Notes: a model not told the origin generated them from the letters alone. A stretch of DNA of 64,000 nt from Diploptera punctata (GCA_030220185.1 JASPKZ010004955.1:620001-684000), one strand, 5' to 3'. Positions 42,385 to 54,180 are shown, counted from the first letter of the stretch. A program made the numbers and translations.

Positions 42385-45341
42385 TCGATACATGGACCAT
42401 CGAAGGGTTAAAACAAAAACTTTCAATGGGCAGATGTGTAGAGTTTATTGAGACTTATTAGCTCTAGCAGAGACATGGTTAAAAGCTAATGAATGCGTAA
42501 ATCTATGTAATATAAAAAGTTATTTCAACTCTAGTGAAACTAAAGAGAAGAGAGGTAGATATCCTGGTGGTGTTGCCATTTTATATAAAGCTAACTTAGA
42601 CCCATATATTAAAAGGTAAATATTTCTTTAAAAGAGGCAATTTGTATATATTACCATGCAGGAAGAGCAGAAATGTGTCTGTTGTCTGTTTACCGCCAAC
42701 CACTAAATTCCAGGTATGCCAATCCAAATTGTTTCGTTGAATTGTCTGACTCGTTGGCAGAAATAAAAGATAGGTTTCCGGAAGCGGGAATAATAATTTT
42801 AGGGGACTTTAACTGTAGGATTGGGGACGAAAATGCCACTATAAAATCAGATGATAATGAAACACTAGGTGAGGGTAGGAGAAGTAAAGATAAAATTATG
42901 AATTCAGAAGTAAACCAATCGTTAGCTTTTTGCGATGCATTTGAACCTTGAAATTTTGGATGGGAAATATGGGGAAGATAAAAAAATGGAGAACTGACAT
43001 TTATTAATAAAAATGGAGGGAGCGTAATCGATTATTTAATATGCACACAAGACATGATTCCAGTCCTAAGTAATTTCTGTATAGTTTCCAGGATCGAATC
43101 TCACCACTTCCCAAACAAAGTTATTTTAAATATGAAAGGTATTAGTGAGAGAGTTAATGATGCGTTGGCAACAATATTACGTGGATCGAGGATCGGAGAG
43201 AAGAATTTATCAGGAGTTGGAAACTGTAATACAGAATTTGCAATTAAATGATCTTAGCGGGGATGAAATTATTAAAATTTTGGCAGAATCTTTTAAAAAA
43301 GCAGGGGAAAATATCAAGGTTAAATGCACAATGAATCAGAAGGACAAAGGGTGGTACAATAATGCATGTAGAAAGAAGAAGAAGAAGTTTGTCGAAAGTA
43401 GTCTTTTAAAGTGTAGAAAAGAAAGCACAGATGAAAACAGAAAAAAATATGCGCAAGAGAGAAAGGAATGTAGAGAATTACTGGGTGAAACAAAACTAGA
43501 ATGGCAAAATAAGAAATCCGAAGAAATGAGAATCGCGACTGAAAGTGGGAACAGAAGTTTTAAAAACTGAGTTCAACAAACTTTTTAATGGAGGAAATTA
43601 TCCGGAAGCCTGGGCAACATGTGTCATCCAACCGCTATACAAAGGGAAAGGTGGGACACAGGTACCAGAAAGTTATAGGGGAATTTTCCTCTTGTCAGTG
43701 TTTGGAAAAATATATTGTAAAGTACTTTACGAACGAACGAGACACGGGGCTAAAGAGAACAATAGGATCTCAAAATATCAGACAGGTTTTAGAGAAGGGT
43801 ACTCCACAGTGGACAACGTATTCATTCTGAGAACATTAATTGATGATAATCTGAAAATGAAAGGGGGTAAATTATTTTGTGCATTCATTGATTTTAAGAT
43901 GGCATTTGATACTGTGAACCGAAGCGCATTTTGGGAAAAATTAAATCGGAAAGGATTGTCTCATAAAATGATACATGCTTTAATGTCCATTTTTTAAATA
44001 TGTTAAATTTTGTATAAAAGTAGACCAATAGCACATCTTAGAGAGCAGTGAAGCCAATCGTGGAGTGAGACATGGTTGCATTTTATCACCAATGCTATTT
44101 AATCTATTCGTTGATGATATTGTTGACGTAATGCTAGGAGACATTGAGGCTCCGGAGATAAGAAATGTCCCAGTCCTGTTGTATGCAGATTATTTAATTA
44201 TCTGTTCCAAGACAATCAAGGGACTGCAAAGAAGTCTTGACCGACTGGAAATATGCTTTAGGAATTGGGGATTGATTGTAAATGTTATTAAGACAAAAAC
44301 AATGACTTTAAAAGTGGGACGGTTTATAGTAGAGCAGAGCAATGGAAATACAGAGCTCAAGTAATTCAAAACGTGAAACATTATGAATATATTGGCACGA
44401 CGTTGAAAATGAATGGAAAGTGGAAAAAACATATCGATATAGCACTATTTAAAGGGAGGGGACAACTTAACAGTGTACTCGGTATTCTGGGTCGAGTGCC
44501 TGATATTCCAGTCAGCACATTAGAAAAAATGTATGGAGCGATGGCCAGGCCAGTAATGCACTATGGTAGTGACATTAGGGGTTTCCAAAGAACGGAAATA
44601 CTAAATAAGGTATATACGCACTTTCTAAAATATATTACAGGACTTAGTAAGGCCGTTTGTAACTGTGGAATTTTATATGAATTTGGGTCATTCCAGGACG
44701 ACATAAACTGCAAAATTCGTGTACTCAAATACTGGTTGCGGGTAATCCAAGGTGAACAAACAATGCTTAGAGCAATTTGTTACGACCACCAAATTAGAAA
44801 CATAGATGTTAAATTTTGGGCAGACGAGGTTAGGAGAGAAGTCCAAAAGATTGGGATGGGTTGGATATGGGAAAAAGGGACTGAAAATCGCAAGAACGTG
44901 TGGAGAAAAATGAGGATGAGGTACTTAGATATAAACCAACAAGATATTTTCGCCGAATGTACAGGAAAACGCTCACTGTGTTTACAAAGAGACCTAAAAC
45001 ACGTTTGGGGAAAATAATCTTATATACTCAACCTAGGATTTAAAGAGAGATTAGGGTTTGCTTGGTTTAGGCTAGAGGCATGGAAATTTCTAAAAAATAA
45101 TGACGATCACGATATGCGAATATGTCCAATGTGCGGGAACTTTGATGAAGAGATACATATATTAGGAAAATGTGATGATTTAGAATATTGGAGACGTCAG
45201 TTATTACCGGAAAGATTTCTAAATTCAAATCGGGAAAGATTGGCATGCTACGAGTTATTGGTAAATCCAGAAAATTGGATAAACTTGGGTAAATTTCTGG
45301 ACAAAACGCGGAAAATAAGAACAACACTCATTCATGAATAA
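42385..45341 (+). pseudogene. LINE ORF2: endonuclease/reverse transcriptase, multiply broken
   Basis: The AP-type endonuclease starts near 42390; visible motifs are LLALAETWL (42467), RGRYPGGVAILY (42553), LLSVYRQPLNSRYANPN (42676), IIILGDFNCRIG (42800) and SVIDYLICTQ (43021). A linker with KGWYNNACRKKKKKF follows. The reverse transcriptase reads ATCVIQPLYKGKGG and SYRGIFLLSVFGKIYCKVLY, FCAFIDFKMAFDTVN (43877), RHGCILSPMLFNLFVDDIV (44065) and LLYADYLIICS, where YADY replaces the catalytic YADD. The KAPG.DG block normally preceding PLYKGKG is absent, so there is an internal deletion near 43560. The thumb section is 44373-45017. A CPMCG...H...C zinc motif is near 45121-45175, and the end is at 45341. 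Stops and frameshifts occur in the endonuclease, at 43990 and near 44360. Confidence 0.9.
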
Positions 45342-45611
45342 ATACATGTTATCAAAATGCAATACCATTAATTCTTAATAATTATACATAACTTAATTAA
45401 TGTATAATGCTATTGTATTATTATGTAATTGTAATATTATTGTGTTTTCTTTATGTAATTGTAATGTTATTGTTTTCTTGTTTTGTTTTTCTTTATACTA
45501 TTACCAATTATTACTTTATTGTAACGGACTGTCAACAGCACGTACGGCTTACTGCCCGTGCGACCCATATTTGTAAATAATATTGTAAATATTTTACATT
45601 TTGTCTAATAA

Positions 45612-45633
45612 AGTACTACTATTACTACTACTA

Positions 45634-45678
<45 letters not shown>

Positions 45679-45910
45679 CTACTGCTACTGCTACTGCTAC
45701 TACTACTACTGCTACTGCTGCTGCTGCTGCTACTGCTACTGCTACTGCTACTGCTACTGCTACTACTACTACTGCTACTGCTACTGCTACTGCTGCTGCT
45801 GCTGCTGCTGCTACTGCTACTGCTACTGCCACCGCTACTGCTACCGCACCACCACCACCACCGCCACCGCCGCCGCCACCACCACCACCACCACCACCAC
45901 CACCACCACC
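45612..45910. repeat. (TAC/TGC/ACC)n tail of the LINE
   Basis: Starts ACTACTATTACTACTAC directly after the LINE end and drifts to GCTGCT, GCTACT and finally CACCACC. Long open frames across it (poly-Leu, poly-Val/Ala) are artefacts. Confidence 0.97.
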
Positions 45911-46060
45911 GTTAAATAGTTTTCTCTATTCGCTTGTCTGTTCACTTCTCTTCGATGTAAAAATTGTCCTAAGAACTTTATTCTCAAAAACTCGTAGTCT
46001 CTTTTCTACTCCCTTAAAGTAAGAGTGCACCCATATAATATAACTGAAAATAAGTTAGGC
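45911..46060 (-). mobile_element. LINE-B fragment, right part of the split copy
   Basis: Minus strand, continues 41057-41363: TAGTTTTCTCTATTCGCTTG, then CTTTATTCTCAAAAACTCG as in the copy at 55860-55950. Confidence 0.85.
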
Positions 46061-46745
46061 CATTTGTATAATCCTATAGATATATTTTTTTTTGATCATG
46101 GCAATTTTCCGTATCTGCTAGATAGGATCGGCGGATATCTATTGTTTTTTTCAAAATATTTTCTTGAAAACATCAATAGTTTCATTTCTTCTGAATTCGG
46201 CAATAGATTTACCATAAATAATTAATTTGATTTATTTTATTATAATCTCATTCTACGTACATTTTTATTTTAAATATTGTGTTACCCTAAAGCAGTAAAT
46301 TAGTACTTTGAGAACCTATTTTATCGTTTTTAAAGCATAATTTATGTGCCTATGTCTAAATTTTGGAACCTAAAAATCTTGATGTAGCCTACTTATAATA
46401 TAGTCTGTTATTTAATTGAACAGCTAATAATAACATCCACTACGAATGCCGTTGTCATACAGGCGAAGTCAAAAATCAGTTAGTGTTTAAATAATATGTC
46501 TCATTTTACACGCTTTATATTAGCTTGATCTGTATCTGTCTATGTAACGGGCCTGTTTCTATGTAACGGAATCTTTGAACACGATTTTCACCCACTTAAA
46601 AACATTGGATCAACTTAAAACTTTGTATACTTGTAAAGGGCCCACGGCAATGCAATAATTTCATTTTTTTCTAAAATCCTGGCCAGAATCATCAGAAAAT
46701 AAAAACCGGTATAATAGGTTGCGGACTTATCGACTTTTTAGTAAA
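46061..46745. other. Intergenic, nothing recognised
   Basis: AT-rich sequence, no feature. Confidence 0.5.
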
Positions 46746-46747
46746 TC

Positions 46748-46838
46748 GTTGTAAGAGCTCAGTTGGTATAGCGGTGGACTGTAGTGGTATATAATTTCAG
46801 TAATCCATAGGTTGCTGGTTCAAATCCGCACCACAGGA
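46748..46838 (+). tRNA. tRNA-Tyr(GUA)-like sequence with 17-bp intron, probably a pseudogene
   Basis: GCTCAGTTGGTATAGCGG (D arm), TGGACTGTAG (anticodon GTA at 46781-46783), an intron-like 17-bp insert 46785-46801 at the canonical position one base after the anticodon, then AATCCATAGG and the T arm GCTGGTTCAAATCCG. This follows insect tRNA-Tyr closely. The intron means the copy was not made from mature tRNA. Seven T residues (46839-46845) follow, a Pol III terminator. However, the acceptor stem pairs at only about four of seven positions and the T stem has two mismatches, so function is doubtful. Confidence 0.7.
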
Positions 46839-46845
46839 TTTTTTT
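46839..46845 (+). terminator. Oligo-T Pol III terminator after the tRNA-like gene
   Basis: Seven T residues directly after the discriminator base. Confidence 0.6.
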
Positions 46846-46915
46846 AGAAGAGTATTAAGCAATTAAATTTTCATGAGATTCCGGTTTATGACAATCAATT
46901 AAACTAAATGTTAAA

Positions 46916-47516
46916 AAAATAAATAATAGTTTAAAAACTAAAACAACACGCTTTATTAGAAAACCAAACTAAAAAATAAAAAATAAATAATAGTTTTAAA
47001 AAACTAAAACAACACGCTTTATTAAAAACCGAACTAAAAAATGAAAATAATAATTTTAATTTCCAGCACGCTTGGGATAAAATTAAAGTGGTCAACAAAA
47101 AAATTATCTTCAACACATCTAGAATAAAACTAGAGTTATATACAAAAAAAAAAGAAAATTTACCATCAAAATCGTGGGGTGCTTTTTATGGTTTTTACAT
47201 TTTCTTCTTGGATACTTTACTTTACCAATATCTGTTTATTATCAAATATATTAATTGATATAGAGCACCCCACGCTTTTGATGTTTTTTTGTAGATAACT
47301 CTAGTTTTATTCTTGATGTGTTGGAGATGATTTTTTTTTTGTTGACCACTTTAATTTTATCCCAAGCGTGTTGGAAATTAAAATTATTTTTTTAATTTTT
47401 AGTTCGGTTTACTAATAAAGCGTATTGTTTTTAAAACTATTATTTAGTTTTTATTTTTAGTTTGGTTTTCTAATAAAGCGTGTTGTTTTACTTTTTTAAA
47501 CTATTATTTATTTTCA
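46916..47516. mobile_element. Fold-back element, about 260-bp arms, 82-bp loop
   Basis: Left arm 46916-47182 and right arm 47265-47516 are mutual inverses. Landmarks: CAACACGCTTTATTA, AGCACGCTTGGGATAAAATT, AAGTGGTCAACAAAAAAA and GTGGGGTGC at the loop edge. Each arm carries a tandem duplication of about 65 bp (CAACACGCTTTATTA occurs twice). No coding sequence; a non-autonomous DNA element is most likely. No target duplication identified. Confidence 0.9.
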
Positions 47517-47519
47517 TCA

Positions 47520-48005
47520 AGATCTCATTGTAATTGCTGGCCATCAACTATGCTCGTTTCAACTAAAGATGTAAATATAATTCACGTCATCTCGAATCTA
47601 AAATTTACATTGGCTCTCGATTTCATTAGGCCATGCACCTGAAAAGCTCCGAGGTCACATTTACTCTATTCTTTACAATTTTACAACAATGTTGCCTATG
47701 TACAAATCAGAGGTTCTCACGAGTTTCATTATATCTTACTATAGGCCTACATTAAAGTTGTATTGCATTTGACATAATAAGTATAAAAACTGAGGGAAAG
47801 AGGGGGCGTTTATAGAGTTAGGACTCTGTGCCTGCTTGTCATTAACTTAACTCCAAGCTATGAGTAACATGCGTTCCAATACGAATTTTGTTATCATATA
47901 GTGTGTTGTCAATATACTTTATCCATAATTGGTCGGCTATTGTCTCTGGTTTTGAGCAAAAACTCAATTTAAACACAGACGAAGATTTATATCGGAGAGT
48001 ACATT
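47520..48005. other. Intergenic, nothing recognised
   Basis: No feature recognised. Confidence 0.5.
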
Positions 48006-48006
48006 T

Positions 48007-49643
48007 CCTAACAAAAGTTTAAGATCACCTTGTTATTAACATATTATTTTATTATAATCAAAAGTATAGTTGTACTGTCATGTAAAAAAAAAAATTTTAT
48101 TGCATACATATGACTATAGTCTCGTACTCCTGAGCGTTTTTTTTTTCTCTCCATATTTCTATCTTAAGATGACGCATCTGGAGACATTTGCATAATCCGT
48201 GAAACTGCGGTTAAAATTTCAAAATCAAGTGGGAAATAAAAATAGTTTTGCACTAAAAATAAGCTTGATAGTAGTCTGTGGGATCTCTTTTAAGCACGAA
48301 ACACAACCTGACACATTTTAAGGTATTTGTTTTTAATCATTAATTTTTTTCATTATTAACATTTTTGAAATTTTAGTTTGATTTTTAAAAAAAATAATTA
48401 ATTTCAATAGTCAGTGGGGCCCCCAGAATTCATTGATCCCACGATGAATATCATTAGTATTGCAGTATCCGAAGCTGACATCCAACCCCATATCATAACT
48501 GAGCCGCCGCCTCCTTGAACAAGATAATCGGAGAGAAATTTCTCGGTGGAGTCATTCGAACCCTGGTCTTTCGAGAACTGTACAGCTAGAAACGGGATTC
48601 GTCACTAAACAAAATCTTCCTCCAATGCTCCATGTACCAGTTCCTCTTGTTTCGGCACCAAATCTTTCTGTTGCGCTTATGCGTATTGCTCAATAGTGGT
48701 TTTTAAGAGATATGTAAAAAGCCAGCCCACATTCCCTTAGGCGACGAGAAACTGTCATAGTTGACACTTATTTTTTGTGTTGAATCTTCAAATTCTCTCT
48801 TTATTGCACGAAGAGAAGTCTTACGGTTCGCTTTTGAAATCCTGGCAAATAATGTGTCATCGCTTACAGAGGTAGCTCTGGGCCGGCCATTTCATTGTTT
48901 ATCATTCACTGCACCTTCCCCATGAAATCGAAAAATTGTATTAGTAACACAAGTTTTACTTACTAACAATTGTGCAACATTTTCTCTGTGAGACCTGTCG
49001 CACCTACTCATTCCAATTATTTGCCACGTTAACACCTCAGACATACTTTTTTTTTACTTTTTTCCCCCCCCATATTCACAATTTGCAATAACACCATTAT
49101 TGGTGTGTAACTTACTTCGCAGATCGGGGATTCACCACTTCAACGGAACTTAATATCGAAAATGTATCTTAGTGTCATCTTTAGAATGAGAAACAAACTT
49201 TCGATTGGCACAAGCCCGGACACGATAGCTCAGTCTGCTATGGAGATATAATGTCGCGCCTCTTTATTTTAATTGTGAGAATTTTCTTCGTTTTGGAAAA
49301 AACAATTTAAAAACGATAGATTTTTGTTTGTATTTTTGTTTCTGGTCCCAAATGTTCTTAACCCCTCACATTCCTTGAAAAAAGTTATCACTAAGTTAAA
49401 CATACTGGTTCAGGATTTACAGATCTATTTGTCATTACATGTGTACCAGTTTTTTATAATAACAATGATTTTATAAAAAAATCACTGTTCGAAAACTAAA
49501 TGTCATATTCCCACGTTCTTTGCACCAATAGATGTCTCAAAGTCTAAATAATTCACAAAAAAATTAATGAAGAAGATCCTAAGAAAAGTATAACCAGGAT
49601 ATAATTGCTTGAAATATACTACTGGTCTTAAACTTTTATTAGG
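48007..49643 (-). mobile_element. Decayed Tc1-like element
   Basis: Terminal repeats: CCTAACAAAAGTTTAAGATC at the left and the inverse of CCTAATAAAAGTTTAAGACC at the right. Spacing of about 1.64 kb is typical for Tc1. The transposase remnant lies inside on the minus strand. The outermost few bases could not be fixed. Confidence 0.75.
48405..49050 (-). pseudogene. Tc1-like transposase, heavily mutated
   Basis: Reading the minus strand through several frame changes: EVLTWQIIGMSRCDRSHREN and GRPRATSVSDDTLFARISK (N-terminal paired HTH region, about 48840-49045), WRKILFSDESRF (about 48585-48625, first catalytic Asp), then GGGSVMIWGWMSASDT and MNSG (about 48420-48500), the Tc1 GGGSVMVWGCMSA motif. 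The part with the last two catalytic residues is not recognisable to the left of 48405. At least four frameshifts and several stops make it long dead. Confidence 0.78.
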
Positions 49644-49649
49644 TATTGT

Positions 49650-50714
49650 AGATAGTTCATAACTACCAGGAAGGGTGTAATGCTCATAGCAATATTGCTG
49701 AGTCTACAAAGGCCGGGGTAGGATAAGGAGTGTCGCTAGTAGGTAAGCGAGCGGGAATACTTGGAGCGTACAGTCCTCTAAACACGAAAAGTAGAGCAGT
49801 ATATGCAAAACGATTTTAACACTTTTATTTCACAGCTTGACTACGCAGTACTTCCTTCTTCACTTGCGGCATGATAGTTGAAACAAGCGACTCCTCACCC
49901 TCACGGAACTAAACCTTATCCACTCTTAGAGTGGTCCTAACATCAATAAACGCCAAATGTAACCTCCCGCCAAATTACTGTCACTTTTGACAGGGAGAAG
50001 ACACAACAGAAGACTAGACACGTTCAGCCATTTTGTTTCATGAGAATCGACTGAAGCATGACTCAAAAGCATCACCCATATGTATTAAACTATTTTAAGT
50101 TGTAATTATTGATTAGGTATATTTTATAATATTTTGTATGTTTTGAATGTTATTATTTCCATTCACGAAGAATAACAAGTATATTCGGAGGACATGTTTT
50201 TAATTTAATGCTTCTACAACGTACTCGGTGTCCATAACCAATGAAAAAGGAGGTCACATGGTTTTGTTTTGATGAGGATCACTTTTAAGAGCGGACAGTC
50301 TTTAGCTGAAGTACTTGTGACGTACTTGATGTCACAGACCATAGTTCAGAAACGCGCCGATTCTAGTCGTTCTTTGTAGTCTAATACAATCTATATTTTC
50401 AAGAGGATGTAATGCCATGATTGCTCAAGTTGTTATCGTCCTTCAACATGCCGGTTTTTGTCTCAAGGAATTGTCCATATTCTAATAGGGTCGGCTATAC
50501 ATGTGAATTTAAATGTGTAGGTGCAAATTAAATAATGAATAAAGAGAAAAAACAAGAGAAACATCCCGCGCCGAATCCTAGCGTGTTTAATGTATCATGC
50601 CTTGGTGCAGAGCTACTAGACTTGTGCAGGTTTGGGACCCCATGTGTGAAGAAGTTTTTACATGGAATTTCGGTCATATTGGCTTCGGTGTCCACCTATC
50701 ATCATGACAAATTT
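49650..50714. other. Intergenic, nothing recognised
   Basis: Relatively GC-balanced at 49680-49990 but no motif. A 61-codon frame at 50535-50720 has no family signature. Confidence 0.45.
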
Positions 50715-50862
50715 GGATAGCTAAAATTAGTACCGACTATAGGTTAAGGAAACCACCTATAATGGCTGGGGTACCCGACATGCTGATCACATTTCACTCT
50801 TATCCTGAATGGATGACTGTTCATTTCTATGATTAAAATATGTGGATGTGGGAAAAATTGCC
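50715..50862 (+). repeat. Unclassified repeat R, copy 2 (decayed)
   Basis: AACCACCTATAATGGCTGG, CATGCTGATCACATTTCACT and ATGTGGATGTGGG match the inverse of 36207-36427 in order, in opposite orientation to that copy. Confidence 0.6.
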
Positions 50863-51560
50863 GTCTGGTATACCAAAACCCTTTCAGGTCTCTCGCGGCA
50901 TGGAGTTGTTATTTAGTGAAAGAAGATATGGTGATTACGATGACTATTTAACTCATGCCCCAAATGGGAGTCAATGACCAATCACGTTTCAATGATTTCT
51001 GTTTTACAACCAATCAGAGTCGTGTTTCACGAAATATTTATCAGTGTTAGGATTATCATATATTAAACAAAGCTCCTCCTTTTTAATATTCTGAACAGGT
51101 CTGACCGTTATTTTGCAGTGACTGAGCCTATAACAAATACGGCTACCAGATTGTATATAATAGTGCTTACATGTCAACATTTGTAGCAATTGATTATACC
51201 ACCAAAAAAAGAAACCACTGTTTGCACTTTCTTAAATGTATTTTTTCCCAGGTAATAATCGAGAAAAATATAATTGTCATATTTACATCATACGACATCA
51301 AAAATGAATTAATATACAGATTGATGTGTTTCATTTTTTCTCCACTAGAGAGCATTCTTACAATATTGCGTTCCTTTGGCAATAAATAGTATGATCTGGT
51401 TGCAGTGATAAACAAAAGAAGCAGTAGAAGCGTACCTATCGTTTCTCATTTGTTTTCAAACATCGCCGTTTACATTAAATATATAAATATTTTAAAATAA
51501 CTATAGTTAAATAATGATTTGTGAGTAAACAGCTTAATTTTATTCGTTAAATAGTCCTAA
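50863..51560. other. Intergenic, nothing recognised
   Basis: AT-rich sequence without features. Confidence 0.5.
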
Positions 51561-51562
51561 CA

Positions 51563-51657
51563 AATGCCACTCTTGATTTCCAAATTCTCTAGATAAATTC
51601 ACTCCTCACTTCGTGAGTCGTGAATTTATCGATAATTTGGAAATCACTCGTGGCATT
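51563..51657. repeat. Hairpin palindrome, 45-47-bp arms, 3-base loop
   Basis: AATGCCACTCTTGATTTCC on the left is answered by GGAAATCACTCGTGGCATT on the right; ATAAATTCAC and CTCAC/GTGAG close around TTC. Around five mismatches in total. Confidence 0.9.
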
Positions 51658-51888
51658 ACTTATGATGATGTTGTTTTGTAAGCGTGTGGTATATTAAGGT
51701 TAGTGTTTGTGTCAATTTTTTTTGTTAGACAATTTAAGAATGTTTAATGACTTTTAATTTTTAAAGTAAAATTAAAAAAAAAATTAGTAAAGATTGGCAT
51801 TAATACAAAGCAGTCTGTTTCAATCTCAGCGGCAAGTGGGCCGGTGTTTGGGCCTGTAATTCTCGGTTAATGGGGTTCGCTACAATCA

Positions 51889-52135
51889 GTATTTTTTTTT
51901 CTCTCTCTCTCTCTCCTCCTCTCTTCTCTTCTCTCTCTCTCCTCTCTCCTCTCTCTCTCTCTCTTTCTCTCTCATTCTCTCTCTTTCTCTCTCATTCTCT
52001 CTCTTTCTCTCTCATTCTCTCTCTTTCTCTCTCATTCTCTCTCTCTTTCTCTCTCTCATTCTCTCTCATTCTTTCTCATTTTCTCTCATTCTTTCTCATT
52101 TTCTCTCATTTTCTCTCATTCTCTCTTTCTCCTTT
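51889..52135. repeat. (TC)n-rich low-complexity tract
   Basis: Pure TC runs with a regular CTCATTCTCTCTCTTTCT sub-period toward the right. Translation gives only Leu/Ser repeats. Confidence 0.95.
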
Positions 52136-52139
52136 TTTT

Positions 52140-52888
52140 TCCCTGCCTTCAAGGTTAGTAAACAGTAATATGAATACTGTACTGTAAAATAGGCAACTCA
52201 TACTGACCCTATTCACCGGGAACGACAAGCGCTGACGCCGAACCTGTTGCCGCCGTAAAGAATGTCTGTGTATGAACAACATACATGCAGGAAGACCTCC
52301 ATACAGTTACCCACAGTATGAAAACGGAAAAGATAATCAAAGAAAAACGGTCTTACTAATAAAAATCTCTAATACAGGCTTTCATCAGTTGTTTAATTAT
52401 ACAATATATAAGCCTTATGTAGATCACGTATAATTTCCTTACTAATAAACGTTGTGCCGGAGCTATATAACAAAACAGCAGTATACAGAATACGTCACAA
52501 ATTCGTCATCATAATGACGTCAGAACAATATTACTCAGTTTGTAACAGAAATAAAACATCATCAACTAGTGATTAATTGTGTAAGAAATGAATATGGATA
52601 AGAATTAATAGAGATTCCCTAATTGGGGAGGTACGGAAAAAATAAGTGTGTTTTAATTTATATACATATTCCTTTACGCTATGTCAAAAAATCGTAGAAT
52701 TGGTTTCACAGATAATGTGCTGCCATCTAACGTCAAGAATTTCGACCAATTCTTGGAAACTAATAAAAGCTTTCCCCATTACTTATGAATTATATGCAGT
52801 GTTTTAAGATGCGTTAGAAAACGTTCAAAATAGTAGGAAATGTTACCGACAACAAAATATCATTTCAAGCGAAAAAAAAAATCACTAT
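52140..52888. other. Intergenic, nothing recognised
   Basis: No feature seen. Confidence 0.5.
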
Positions 52889-52889
52889 A

Positions 52890-52960
52890 GTTCGACCGGG
52901 AATCGAACCTATGACCTCACGCATCGCGGTCAGATTGTCTAACCACAAGGCTACGAAGTT
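52890..52960 (-). repeat. tRNA-like sequence
   Basis: Minus strand TTCGTAGCCTTGTGGTTAGA (A-box) and ATAGGTTCGATTCCCGGTCG (B-box), outer TTCG/CGAA pairing. The anticodon arm is poor, so likely a tRNA pseudogene or SINE head. Confidence 0.6.
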
Positions 52961-52974
52961 AACATGCAGCTTGT

Positions 52975-53805
52975 TGCAATAATAGTATCTGTATACTTAA
53001 ATATATGTTTATATCCGTGCGTGTGTGTTTTGTATTAAAGATGCAAGAAAGTTTTCTTAAAATAATATTATGAAGCATTTAAACTACATTCAGGTTAAAT
53101 CTTGTCTACAGCAATTATTGTAGAACATATCCTTTTGTGATTCAATGTTCAATTTTAAAATATTTTAGGCCTAATCGAGAATGAGTGTAACGAAATGCAT
53201 TTTATGATGCCTTTATTTTCCTACCCAGAGCTTTATTAATAGTATTTATGCCCTGTGCATCCATCAAACAGTCGTTAAAGTGTTGCATTTTGGGTTAAAT
53301 TTAAGGAAACTTTCATCAATATCATAAGAAAACAATCAGTTGATCTTGATATCCGACATTTTGTCTAGTTATAGAATCCTTAAACAAGGCTGGAGGCATG
53401 TATAACGATTCCCATGTAAAGTTGTACACCTCTTCTACACTGAACAGCTAATACAGTGTTTATTAGTAAGAATTTTCAACTGAGATGTGTATAAACCTTG
53501 TATAAAAGTTATATATGGATTATTAGTAAGAGGGAAAATCTTGAGTGTTTACGATGGGGTTTCTAATATCTTTTCAATGACAAAGAAGTATAACAAAAGT
53601 AGGTTACGTTTGGGAATGTTTAAATACCGGTAGTGCCCAGCCCTTTCATAACCTTTTGTACTTTCTCTCTGTCTCAGATTTTATTGTATTTTAAATTAAT
53701 ATCTCCCAGTGAAACGTACGATGAAAGACGGCCGTAAATTTCTTTTCGGTTAAGTAAATACATAATTGAGTTATCTGTATTTCCAATTTACAAAGTTGAT
53801 CATGC
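52975..53805. other. Intergenic, nothing recognised
   Basis: AT-rich, no feature. Confidence 0.5.
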
Positions 53806-53807
53806 AT

Positions 53808-53808
53808 A

Positions 53809-53857
<49 letters not shown>

Positions 53858-53876
53858 TATAGTAGTAGGAGTAATA

Positions 53877-53907
<31 letters not shown>

Positions 53908-53959
53908 TATAGTAGGAGTATTATTATTATTATTATTATTATTATATTATTATTATTAT

Positions 53960-54024
<65 letters not shown>
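53808..54024. repeat. Compound (ATT)n/(AGT)n microsatellite
   Basis: Three ATT blocks separated by TATAGTAGTAGGAGTAATAT-like spacers, then about 20 AGT units. Confidence 0.95.
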
Positions 54025-54133
54025 TCAAACCCAACTTGAAACATGTTATAACTGACATACTAACCATGTCACCCTTACAGTGCCCTGGCTGGATAAAGGT
54101 TAAATATAAAACTGTTAACTTTTTATGCAATGC

Positions 54134-54136
<3 letters not shown>

Positions 54137-54175
<39 letters not shown>
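54137..54175. repeat. (TA)n microsatellite
   Basis: About 19 units. Confidence 0.95.

Positions 54176-54180
<5 letters not shown>

Larger units (their letters stand above)
41364..45910 (+). mobile_element. Non-LTR retrotransposon (L2/CR1/Jockey-like), nested, 7-bp target duplication
   Basis: It splits an older LINE-B fragment. GTTAAAT flanks it at 41357-41363 and 45911-45917. A short leader precedes ORF1; ORF2 follows. The 3' end has TAAATAATATTGTAAATA and TCTAATAAAG, then a 300-bp (TAC/TGC/ACC)n tail. The copy is close to full length but dead. Confidence 0.92.

Noticed and set aside
45601..45915. Poly-Leu and poly-Val/Ala open frames
   Set aside because: Triplet-repeat tail of the LINE.
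49022..49075. Promoter or terminator at T- and C-runs
   Set aside because: Homopolymer runs inside a dead Tc1-like element without other signals.
51870..52187. 105-codon Leu/Ser-rich frame resembling a membrane protein
   Set aside because: Low-complexity TC tract.
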